18,136 nucleotides of DNA from Deltaproteobacteria bacterium. Its GTDB lineage: Bacteria > JAUYMQ01. Numbering within the stretch: position 1 is the first letter of the stretch; each line of letters begins with the position of its first letter. The notes beneath the pieces are model-generated. The model ran no database searches. It was not told the DNA's origin and saw only the letters and a list, made by a program, of their open reading frames with translations. Both the position numbers and the translations under genes were made by a program. This document shows, piece by piece, positions 12,408-18,136 of the stretch. The stretch spans positions 1 to 18,136 of the forward strand of contig JAUYMQ010000382.1 of NCBI GenBank assembly GCA_030698575.1, written 5' to 3'.

Positions 12408-13595
12408 CTAGAAGCGTTCGATGGCCAGCTCGTCCTCGTTATCCTTCTTCTCTTTGTCGGTTTTCGCCTCTCCCTCGGCCCCTTCCTCGGAATGTTCAAA
12501 ATCATCCCAGGTGGAATCGCTGGTCGCCGAGATGCCGCGGAACCGAAGCGCGAAGTCGTCGGGATTCGAGACATAGCGGAGCGCCTCGTCGTAGGAGACG
12601 AGGCCGTTCTTCACCAGCTGCATGAGCGACTGATCGAAGGTCTGCATGCCGTAGGTTGTGAACCCCTTGGCGATCGCGTCGGGGATCTCCTTGGTGCGTT
12701 CCTTGTCGATGATGCACTCGCGGATGCGCGCCGTCGAGACGAGAACCTCGAGCGCCGGCACGCGCCCCCGGCCGTCGGCCCGCGGAACGAGCCGCTGGGA
12801 GATGATCCCCTTGATGATGGACGCGAGCTGAAGGCGCACCTGCTTCTGCTGGTAGGGCGGAAAGACCGACACGATCCGGGTGATGGTCTCGGTTGCGTCG
12901 ATCGTGTGCAGGGTGCTCATGACCAGGTGCCCGGTTTCGGCGGCGGTAAGCGCGGTTTCAATGGTTTCGAGATCGCGCATTTCGCCCACGAGAATAACGT
13001 CCGGGTCCTGCCGCAGCGACGACCGCAGGGCGCCCGCGAAGGATCTCGTGTCGACCCCGATCTCCCTCTGATTCACGATCGACTTCTTGTCGCGGATGAG
13101 GAATTCGATCGGGTCCTCGATGGTGATGACGTGTGCCGTCCGGTGCGTGTTGATGTGGTCGATCATGGCCGCCAGGGACGTCGACTTGCCGCTGCCCGTG
13201 GTCCCGGTGACCAGGATCATGCCGCGGTTTTCCATCGCAATGCGTTCGACGATCTTCGGCAGGTTCAGCTGTTCGATGCTCTGGATGCCGAAAGGGATGA
13301 CCCGGAAGACGATGCCGATGGTCCCGCGCTGCTGGAACACGTTCACGCGGAAGCGGCCCAGGCCCGGAACGCCATAGGCCAGGTCGACCTCGTTCGTTTC
13401 CTCGAACCGCGTCCGCTGGTAGTTGTTCATGATCGAGGCGGACATCTTGTTGATGTCCTCCGGCATCAAGCGCGGCGCCTTCTTGTACGGCACCAGAGCG
13501 CCGTCGATGCGAAACATGGGAGGCAGGCCGGCCTTGACGTGAATATCCGAGGCCCCTCCCTTCACAGCTACCTTGAGTATCTCGTTCAGCTCCAT
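12408..13595 (-). CDS. pilT: Type IV pilus retraction ATPase PilT family
   Basis: Hexameric cytoplasmic ATPase that depolymerises type IV pili, driving twitching motility or DNA uptake. The 395-residue product has an N-terminal PAS-like domain (about 1-100, GGASDIHVKAGLPPMFRIDG at 13-32), Walker A GTTGSGKST (131-139), the Asp-box region VITIEDPIEF (156-165), Walker B DPDVILVGEMRD (197-208) and the His box TGHLVMSTLHT (221-231). Where classical PilT has AIRNLIRE, this protein reads RIRECIID (290-297). The last 40 residues or so are an acidic, Lys/Glu-rich tail that most PilT proteins lack. No other pilus gene is in the window, so a PilT paralogue role is possible. The ATG at 13595 lies 65 bases after the recA stop, and the neighbourhood recA-pilT-alaS recalls Geobacter. 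An intrinsic terminator follows. Confidence 0.93.
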   Translation of the reverse strand: MELNEILKVAVKGGASDIHVKAGLPPMFRIDGALVPYKKAPRLMPEDINKMSASIMNNYQRTRFEETNEVDLAYGVPGLGRFRVNVFQQRGTIGIVFRVIPFGIQSIEQLNLPKIVERIAMENRGMILVTGTTGSGKSTSLAAMIDHINTHRTAHVITIEDPIEFLIRDKKSIVNQREIGVDTRSFAGALRSSLRQDPDVILVGEMRDLETIETALTAAETGHLVMSTLHTIDATETITRIVSVFPPYQQKQVRLQLASIIKGIISQRLVPRADGRGRVPALEVLVSTARIRECIIDKERTKEIPDAIAKGFTTYGMQTFDQSLMQLVKNGLVSYDEALRYVSNPDDFALRFRGISATSDSTWDDFEHSEEGAEGEAKTDKEKKDNEDELAIERF

Positions 13596-13660
13596 GCATG
13601 ATCTCCACGCCGCGCGCGCCGTGGCGACCCAGGGATGTCGCCGCGGTGATGCGCAGTGCC

Positions 13661-14749
13661 TTACTTGCCGCGTCCCCGGGGTTCCTTCTTCGGGTCTGAA
13701 GCGTTCTCAGCGGCCTCCCTGGGCGCGGCGGTGTCGTGAACCAGCCGCTGCTTCTTGATTCCGTAGTGCTGGTAAACCTTCTCCTCGAGATCGGCCAGAA
13801 CCTCCGGGTGTTCCTTCAGGAAGGCCTTGGCGTTCTCCCGGCCCTGCCCGATCCGCTCGCCGGCATAGGAGTACCAGGCGCCGCTCTTCTCGATGAGGTT
13901 CAGGTTCGACGCCAGATCGACCACATCGCCGGTTCGGGAAATACCCTCGCCGTAGATGATGTCGAATTCCGTCTCCTTGAAGGGCGGGGCTATCTTGTTC
14001 TTCACGATCTTCACCCGGGTCCGGCTTCCCGTCACGTCCTGCCCGTCCTTGATGGCGCCGATCCGCCGGATGTCCATGCGGACGGAGGAGTAGAACTTCA
14101 AAGCGTTCCCTCCGGGTGTGGTTTCAGGGTTGCCGAACATGACGCCTATCTTCATGCGAATCTGGTTGATGAAGACGACCGTTGTTCTCGACTTCGAGAT
14201 GGTCGCGGTCAGCTTCCGGAGCGCCTGGGACATCAGACGCGCCTGCAAGCCCATGTGCGCGTCACCCATTTGCCCCTCGATCTCGGCCTGGGGAACCAGG
14301 GCGGCCACCGAGTCGATCACGAGCACGTCGATAGCTGCCGATCGCACAAGCATCTCCACGATCTCGAGCGCCTGTTCACCCGTGTCGGGCTGGCTGATGA
14401 GCAGATCGTCCGTGCGCACGCCCAGGAGCCGCGCGTAGTTCACGTCGAGGGCGTGCTCGGCGTCGATGAAGGCCGCCGCGCCGCCCTGGCGCTGGGCCTC
14501 CGCAACAATGTGGAGCGCCAGCGTGGTCTTGCCCGACGACTCCGGCCCGTAGATCTCGACCACCCTGCCCCGGGGGACACCGCCGATGCCCAGGGCGATG
14601 TCGAGGCCGACGCTCCCGGTCCCGATCGACTCGATGTCGGGGATGATGGCGTCGCTCCCCAGACGCATGATCGCCCCTTTGCCGAATTGCTTCTCGATGG
14701 CGGCGACCGCGAGGTCGATGGCCTTCTGCTGATTCGTATCGAGTGACAT
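13661..14749 (-). CDS. recA: Recombinase A
   Basis: DNA-dependent ATPase that forms filaments on single-stranded DNA, carries out strand exchange and triggers the SOS response. The 362-residue product has Walker A GPESSGKT (68-75), the Walker B strand LVIDS (143-147), [10 protein letters not shown] (172-181), the L2 DNA-binding loop region [18 protein letters not shown] (194-211) and the C-terminal domain up to about 338. The last residues, KKEPRGRGK, are basic, unlike the acidic autoregulatory tail of E. coli RecA. The ATG at 14749 has a strong GGAGGAGG-type Shine-Dalgarno close upstream. No LexA-type operator could be recognised in the 124 bases before the gene. It lies between thpR and pilT; no recX follows. 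Confidence 0.98.
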   Translation of the reverse strand: MSLDTNQQKAIDLAVAAIEKQFGKGAIMRLGSDAIIPDIESIGTGSVGLDIALGIGGVPRGRVVEIYGPESSGKTTLALHIVAEAQRQGGAAAFIDAEHALDVNYARLLGVRTDDLLISQPDTGEQALEIVEMLVRSAAIDVLVIDSVAALVPQAEIEGQMGDAHMGLQARLMSQALRKLTATISKSRTTVVFINQIRMKIGVMFGNPETTPGGNALKFYSSVRMDIRRIGAIKDGQDVTGSRTRVKIVKNKIAPPFKETEFDIIYGEGISRTGDVVDLASNLNLIEKSGAWYSYAGERIGQGRENAKAFLKEHPEVLADLEEKVYQHYGIKKQRLVHDTAAPREAAENASDPKKEPRGRGK

Positions 14750-14840
14750 GCTTTCCTCCTCCTGCTGCGATCAGGGGGATGTAGGGTTGATATCGTCCTT
14801 TTGGCCGCCCTTCTTGAGCCGCCGATCGGACGATGGATGG

Positions 14841-14862
14841 GGGGCCGCGGAAGGCCGGCCCC
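14841..14862 (-). other. GC hairpin between thpR and recA
   Basis: A 7-bp inverted repeat (GGGGCCG/CGGCCCC, arms 14841-14847 and 14856-14862, 8-base loop) lies 11 bases after the thpR stop. On the minus strand it is followed by CCATCCATCG, not a U-tract, so it is not a standard terminator. It may stabilise or partly insulate the upstream message. Otherwise the 124-base gap shows only the recA ribosome binding site. Confidence 0.3.
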
Positions 14863-14873
14863 GGTCTGTCTTC

Positions 14874-15548
14874 TCAGGAAGTTTCGTCCGCCCCGGGCGG
14901 CAGATCCGAATTTCTGCGCCGCCCCAGGGGGACCCGTCGCAAGGGGGTATGAACGGCGCCGCCAGGACCGAGTTCGCTCCGGAAGAGCGTCAGGGCATCG
15001 GCCGTGAAGCGGCCCAGGGGGCCCGGGTCCAGCCGGGCGATGAGGCCCGGCCAGTCGACGGAGCCGACACGAACCATCTTAACCCGACCCAGTGTCAAAT
15101 GCGGAGAAAAGGCGCGGGTCTCTCTCGAAAAACCCGCCTTGCCGGCCGCGCCGTCGACCTTTCCGGCCAGATTGGAGAGCGCCTCCCGCCCCTCGCCGAT
15201 GCCCACCCAAAGCACCCGGGGCCGCCTCGGGGACGGGAACGCCCCGAGCCCCTCGAGCGAAACCGCGAAGGGAGAGAGCTTGGCGGCCTTGTGGGCGAGG
15301 GACTCGGAAAGGCGCTCGGCCTGGGAGGGACGCGTCGTGCCAAGAAACTTGAGGGTCAGGTGCAGGTTCCGGGGCCTGACCCAGCCGACGCCGGGCGCGT
15401 GCTCACGGAGCCTGTCGATCAGCGCGGCGCAGCGCTGGCGAAGATCATCAGGGATTTCAATCGCCACAAAGGCGCGATAGGCCTCCTCCTCCTTCAGCCC
15501 CTCGCGCGCCCGGCCGGTCACGGGTGGCGGAGCACGGGCGGCCGGCAC
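14874..15548 (-). CDS. thpR: RNA 2',3'-cyclic phosphodiesterase (LigT/ThpR family)
   Basis: Two-histidine phosphoesterase that opens 2',3'-cyclic phosphates at RNA ends and can join 2'-5' RNA in vitro. The 224-residue reading contains both HxTx motifs: HLTLKFLG (63-70) and HLTLGR (150-155), symmetric around a central strand RVLWVGIG. The conserved domain begins near EAYRAFVAIEIPDDLR (22-37). The first 20 residues are Pro/Arg-rich and may not be translated. The listed start is a GTG at 15548, 10 bases after the cinA stop with only GGCAGG nearby; another GTG at 15521 is possible. The physiological role of this family is not well defined. Its place between cinA and recA, as I recall, is found in other delta-type genomes. 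Confidence 0.92.
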   Translation of the reverse strand: MPAARAPPPVTGRAREGLKEEEAYRAFVAIEIPDDLRQRCAALIDRLREHAPGVGWVRPRNLHLTLKFLGTTRPSQAERLSESLAHKAAKLSPFAVSLEGLGAFPSPRRPRVLWVGIGEGREALSNLAGKVDGAAGKAGFSRETRAFSPHLTLGRVKMVRVGSVDWPGLIARLDPGPLGRFTADALTLFRSELGPGGAVHTPLRRVPLGRRRNSDLPPGADETS

Positions 15549-15558
15549 ACCTGCCGGC
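15541..15558 (-). other. Hairpin at the cinA/thpR junction
   Basis: A perfect 7-bp inverted repeat (GCCGGCA/TGCCGGC, 4-base loop) fills the gap between the cinA stop (15559-15561) and the first thpR codons. It covers the proposed GTG start and its weak ribosome binding site, so thpR translation might depend on ribosomes finishing cinA. The repeat is seen; the coupling is inferred. Confidence 0.4.
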
Positions 15559-16830
15559 TCACCTGAACCGTCCCGCCCATTCCAGCCCCAGCACGTGCAT
15601 GCGAATCATGTTGAGCGCGATCGCGGCGCTCCAGTTCTTGATGTGCTCCCGATCGCCGAAGAACTGCAGCCTGTGCGCCCGCGTCCCCTCCGCGGTCGCC
15701 AGCGCGATGAAGACCAGCCCGACGGGCTTCTCCTCCGTTCCTCCCGCGGGTCCCGCGATTCCGGTGATTGCGATTCCCAGGTCGACCCCCGCTGCGCGCC
15801 GAACTCCCTCGGCCATGGCGATCGCGACCGGCTCGCTCACGGCGCCGTGCGCCTCGAGCAGTGCTTCCGCCACACCCAGTTCCGCAGCCTTGGCTTCGTT
15901 CGAGTAGACCACCATCCCGCGCTCGAAGTAATCGGAACTTCCCGCCACGTTCGTCAGCCGGTGGGCAAGAAGGCCGCCGGAGCAGCTTTCGGCCGTGGCC
16001 AGGCGCAGCTTCCTCTCGCGCAGCAGTTCCCCGACCACCGCCTCGATGCGCCGATCGCTCTCGCCGATGACCAGATCGCCGAGCCGCGCTTCGATCTCGG
16101 CCCTCACCCCATCGCGCCGTTCCTGCGCCTCGTCGGCGCTCGTTCCCTCGGCCACGATGCGGATGAGGTTCTCGGGAAAATCCGCGCGGAACCCCAGCGT
16201 TACCCCCGGTACGCCGGCGGCCGCATCCGAGAGGCGCTCGTCGAGCCGCGACTCACCGATCCCGAACACGCGCAGAAGCACTGTCGATTGGTGTGATCCC
16301 GGCGGGAGCAGGCCCTCCAGGAAGGGGAGAACCTCGTGCTCCATCATCCGTTTCATCTCCCGGGGAACCCCGGGCATGAAGAAGAAGTGGCGATCGGCTC
16401 GCGCCATCCGGAAACCAGGCGCCGTGCCCAGCGGGTTCGGGAGAACAACGGCCCCTTCGGGAAACATCGCCTGGTTCCGGTTGTTCTCCGTCATCGGATA
16501 GTGCACCCGCTCGAAGAACGCCTGGATCCCCGCCAGGACCGCCTCGTCCAGCCGCCGCTCGACCCCGAAGAAGCGCGCCGCGCAGGCGCTGGTGATGTCG
16601 TCCCGTGTTGGCCCCAGGCCGCCGGTCACGATCGCCACGCGCGCGCGCGACTCCGCCTCCCTAAAAGCCTGGAGGATGTCGGCCTCGACGTCGGCCACGA
16701 CCGTGTGGCGCACGACCCGCCAGCCGGCATCGTCCAGCCGGGAGGAGAGATAAGCCGCATTGCCGTTCACGATCTCGCCGTTCAGGACTTCGTTCCCGAT
16801 GGCGATGATCTCCGCCGCGAGGGTTTCCAT
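15559..16830 (-). CDS. cinA: CinA: nicotinamide-nucleotide amidase with CinA N-terminal domain
   Basis: Two-domain cytoplasmic protein. The N-terminal MoCF-like CinA domain (about 1-165) begins AEIIAIGNEVLNGEIVN and has TGGLGPTRDD (69-78) and FMPGVPREM (151-159); relatives act as ADP-ribose or NMN-related pyrophosphatases. The C-terminal PncC domain (about 257-415) has TAESCSGG with the catalytic Ser (279-286), the Tyr/Lys pair in YSNEAK and TGIAGPAGGTEEKPVG (356-371), and deamidates NMN to nicotinate mononucleotide. The 423-residue length is typical. The ATG at 16830 gives the usual short N-terminus, but a TTG at 16848, overlapping the pgpA stop as TTGA, would add six residues. Neither start has a good Shine-Dalgarno, so translational coupling to pgpA is likely. 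In some bacteria cinA and recA are co-expressed; here thpR lies between them. Confidence 0.96.
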   Translation of the reverse strand: METLAAEIIAIGNEVLNGEIVNGNAAYLSSRLDDAGWRVVRHTVVADVEADILQAFREAESRARVAIVTGGLGPTRDDITSACAARFFGVERRLDEAVLAGIQAFFERVHYPMTENNRNQAMFPEGAVVLPNPLGTAPGFRMARADRHFFFMPGVPREMKRMMEHEVLPFLEGLLPPGSHQSTVLLRVFGIGESRLDERLSDAAAGVPGVTLGFRADFPENLIRIVAEGTSADEAQERRDGVRAEIEARLGDLVIGESDRRIEAVVGELLRERKLRLATAESCSGGLLAHRLTNVAGSSDYFERGMVVYSNEAKAAELGVAEALLEAHGAVSEPVAIAMAEGVRRAAGVDLGIAITGIAGPAGGTEEKPVGLVFIALATAEGTRAHRLQFFGDREHIKNWSAAIALNMIRMHVLGLEWAGRFR

Positions 16831-16844
16831 GGGGTAATCCGGCG

Positions 16845-17336
16845 TCAAGAGGGAGGCAGGAACATCGCAACGATCCGGAGGGCGACGTTCGCGTAGATAC
16901 CCGCCGCCACGTCGTCCAGCACGATGCCGTAGCCGCCCGGCAAGTTGCGTTCGATCCAGCGGATGGGGAAGGGCTTCAGGATATCAAACATCCGGAAGAA
17001 GACAAAGCCGGCAAGCAGCCCGCTCTCGATTGTGAAGGGTCCTGCTGAAAGCGTGCCGGTGGCGGGAAGGAAAGCGAGCGTGGTGAGCATGCCCACGACC
17101 TCGTCGATGGTGACCTGACCGGGATCCTTCTGCCCGAAGATTTCGATCGCGCCCGCGCTGGCCCAGACCGCAAGCGCGATGCCGGAGAGCAGCGTGAGGA
17201 CATAGAGCGGCGCGCCGAGCGCGCCGAAGCCGAGGACATAGAGCGCCAGGCCGACGAGCGCACCGGCGGTTCCGGGGGCAACCGGGGCATACCCGGAGCC
17301 GGCGCCTGTGGCGATGAAGAGCACGAAACCGCGCAC
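16845..17336 (-). CDS. pgpA: Phosphatidylglycerophosphatase A
   Basis: Inner-membrane lipid phosphatase that removes phosphate from phosphatidylglycerophosphate to give phosphatidylglycerol. The 163-residue product has the family motifs: GAGSGYAPVAPGTAGALVG (11-29), KDPGQVTIDEVVG with the catalytic acidic residues (70-82), FFRMFDILKPFPI (113-125) and GGYGIVLDDVAAGIYA (134-149). Hydrophobic helices lie around 27-55, 82-95 and 105-118. The start is a GTG at 17336 with AGGAG five bases upstream. It is the first gene of the pgpA-cinA-thpR-recA run; its stop overlaps or just precedes cinA. A TTGACA promoter lies about 85-115 bases upstream. Confidence 0.96.
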   Translation of the reverse strand: MRGFVLFIATGAGSGYAPVAPGTAGALVGLALYVLGFGALGAPLYVLTLLSGIALAVWASAGAIEIFGQKDPGQVTIDEVVGMLTTLAFLPATGTLSAGPFTIESGLLAGFVFFRMFDILKPFPIRWIERNLPGGYGIVLDDVAAGIYANVALRIVAMFLPPS

Positions 17337-17366
17337 GGAAACTCCTGGCTCGAGGCGATTGGCATG

Positions 17367-17393
17367 CCCTCCGCCGGGCGGGGGAGCGGAGGG
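17367..17393 (-). other. Hairpin in the pgpA leader
   Basis: An 8-bp perfect inverted repeat (CCCTCCGC/GCGGAGGG, arms 17367-17374 and 17386-17393, 11-base loop) lies in the predicted pgpA 5' leader, about 20 bases before the Shine-Dalgarno. No U-tract follows, so a terminator is unlikely. A regulatory or stabilising role is only inferred. Confidence 0.3.
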
Positions 17394-17420
17394 AGGGACG
17401 CGGGTTGCGGGCCGGCCAGG

Positions 17421-17450
17421 AGTCTAGTCGCGCCGCGCGGGGGCTGTCAA
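17421..17450 (-). promoter_or_regulatory. Sigma-70-type promoter for pgpA
   Basis: On the minus strand, TTGACA (17445-17450) is separated by 18 bases from TAGACT (17421-17426). The expected start is near 17414, giving a leader of about 78 bases. Perfect -35 and four of six matches at -10. It probably drives pgpA-cinA-thpR and perhaps recA. Confidence 0.6.
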
Positions 17451-17493
17451 CGCGCCGGGCCGTGCCCGGAAGCGTGGAAACCCTTACAACCCT

Positions 17494-17508
17494 TGAGGAA
17501 ATTCCTCA
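17494..17508. promoter_or_regulatory. 15-base palindrome, candidate operator
   Basis: TGAGGAA-A-TTCCTCA is a perfect 7+1+7 inverted repeat in the 260-base divergent gap between pgpA and the plus-strand gene at 17597. It is AT-richer than its surroundings and lies just after a short direct repeat AACCCTT (17479-17485 and 17488-17494). It could bind a dimeric regulator of either gene. No regulator gene is adjacent. Confidence 0.35.
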
Positions 17509-17596
17509 TTGCCGGCCTTCTCGCACCTCAAGTTTCTTCTTTTCCGGGCCGATGACAAGGGGGAGAAAGTTTGACCCCCAGCAGCGGGAAAACGGC

Positions 17597-18136
17597 ATGT
17601 CAGCGAACACTTCCCAGCCCGTTCCCGAGCGGGTGCACTCCGCACCGGCTCGGGCGCAGAGTGACGGCGAGACCTCAGCCGTCGCGGGGTTCCTGCTCGC
17701 GCTCGTCAAGGCCATGAAGGGCGTCCAGTTCTATCCCGAGAGCCATCCCGCGCTCAAAGCCATTCTCGCAAAGTGCCACGCCTCTGCTGAACCGCTCTTC
17801 GCCATCCATCGCGTCCTCGCGTTCGAGGCGCGCAGCCAGAAAATCTTTTTCGCCGGGCAGCCGGTCTCTTCCGAGGTCCCCGAGATCCGGTCGCTCGCGA
17901 CCGAATGCGTGCATCGCCGCGTGCGCAAATTTCAGATCGACGAGGGCGTGCAGATGGCCGAGCTGGATCGCTTCGTCCGTGCACTGACCACTCCTCCCGA
18001 CGCGCTCCAGATTGTGGGAGGAATCGAGCGGCACCTGTTCGGGCAGGAAGTGAAGCGGATCTCCGTCAACGAGGTGGACTACCAGGATCTTCTCTACGGG
18101 GAGCTCCCGGAGGATACGCAGGATGATCTCTTCGCG
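17597..18136 (+). CDS. Unknown protein with a helical FLxALxKAxxxxxFYPxxHP N-terminal region (partial)
   Basis: The frame is open for 180 codons to the right edge. Residues 1-28 are polar and probably disordered. A helical segment FLLALVKAMKGVQFYPESHP (32-51) is followed by FEARSQKIFFAGQPV (75-89), a stretch like RKFQIDEGVQMAELDRFVRAL (110-130) and GGIERHLFGQEV (141-152). This order (a yPxxHP helix, a strand with a short G-x-P-V turn, then a helix of the type xEL..F...L) resembles, from memory, N-terminal regions of large proteins in delta-type bacteria that continue into HEAT-repeat, HD or other signalling domains; the C-terminus is not visible. No signal peptide or membrane helix. Start chosen at ATG 17597 with a weak GGGAAAA upstream; an in-frame ATG at 17552 would add 15 residues. 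Function unknown. Confidence 0.8.
   Translation, partial: MSANTSQPVPERVHSAPARAQSDGETSAVAGFLLALVKAMKGVQFYPESHPALKAILAKCHASAEPLFAIHRVLAFEARSQKIFFAGQPVSSEVPEIRSLATECVHRRVRKFQIDEGVQMAELDRFVRALTTPPDALQIVGGIERHLFGQEVKRISVNEVDYQDLLYGELPEDTQDDLFA

Noticed and set aside
13596-13660. GGCGAC/GTCGCC inverted repeat between recA and pilT as a terminator
   Set aside because: Short stem with an 8-base loop and no T-rich tract on the minus strand.
13736-14746. Plus-strand open frame (336 codons) opposite recA
   Set aside because: Exact antisense of recA; the reading reflects RecA codons and has no family features.
14750-14873. LexA-binding site upstream of recA
   Set aside because: No GAAC/GTTC-type dyad, CTGT/ACAG-type dyad or other familiar SOS operator could be read in the gap.

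Overview
The window reads as a chromosomal stretch of a high-GC, Gram-negative (diderm) bacterium. A BamD-type outer-membrane assembly lipoprotein argues for an outer membrane. The order pgpA-cinA-thpR-recA-pilT-alaS and the run ispE-tRNA-Gln-prs-rplY-pth resemble, from memory, Deltaproteobacteria in the broad sense (Geobacter-like layouts). The exact phylum cannot be fixed from the sequence alone. No rRNA, insertion sequence, phage gene, CRISPR array, toxin-antitoxin pair or recognisable defence system is present. This is core, housekeeping DNA.

Layout. Positions 1-8539 are a minus-strand block. In transcription order it holds a 108-aa hypothetical protein and a DUF1844 protein, then clpB, ispE, tRNA-Gln(UUG), prs, rplY, pth, and hppA (a membrane pyrophosphatase cut by the left edge). 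Positions 8767-9645 hold the plus-strand bamD, divergent from the hypothetical/DUF1844 pair across back-to-back TTGACA promoters and convergent with alaS, whose stop codon is three bases away. Positions 9649-17336 are a second minus-strand block: pgpA, cinA, thpR, recA, pilT and alaS in transcription order. A clear intrinsic terminator separates pilT from alaS. At 17597 a plus-strand gene begins and runs off the right edge.

Function. The first block combines protein quality control (ClpB), isoprenoid precursor synthesis (IspE), PRPP synthesis (Prs), translation (L25, peptidyl-tRNA hydrolase, tRNA-Gln) and pyrophosphate-driven ion pumping (HppA). Several of these cells' reactions release pyrophosphate, which HppA would consume. 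The second block combines phospholipid synthesis (PgpA), nucleotide-pool cleaning (CinA), RNA-end chemistry (ThpR), recombination (RecA), type IV pilus retraction (PilT) and alanyl-tRNA synthesis.

Genes are tightly packed and no stretch longer than 300 bases lacks a gene. The longest gaps are 8540-8766 (two promoters), 17337-17596 (a promoter, a leader hairpin and a palindrome), 7557-7744 (a candidate terminator) and 14750-14873 (a GC hairpin). Very high GC content produces long open frames antisense to real genes; these were discarded. I did not find a convincing new biological system. The items most worth a second look are the unfinished gene at the right edge, the small hypothetical protein beside bamD, the possibly leaderless alaS transcript, and the unusual Pth, PilT and RecA details.
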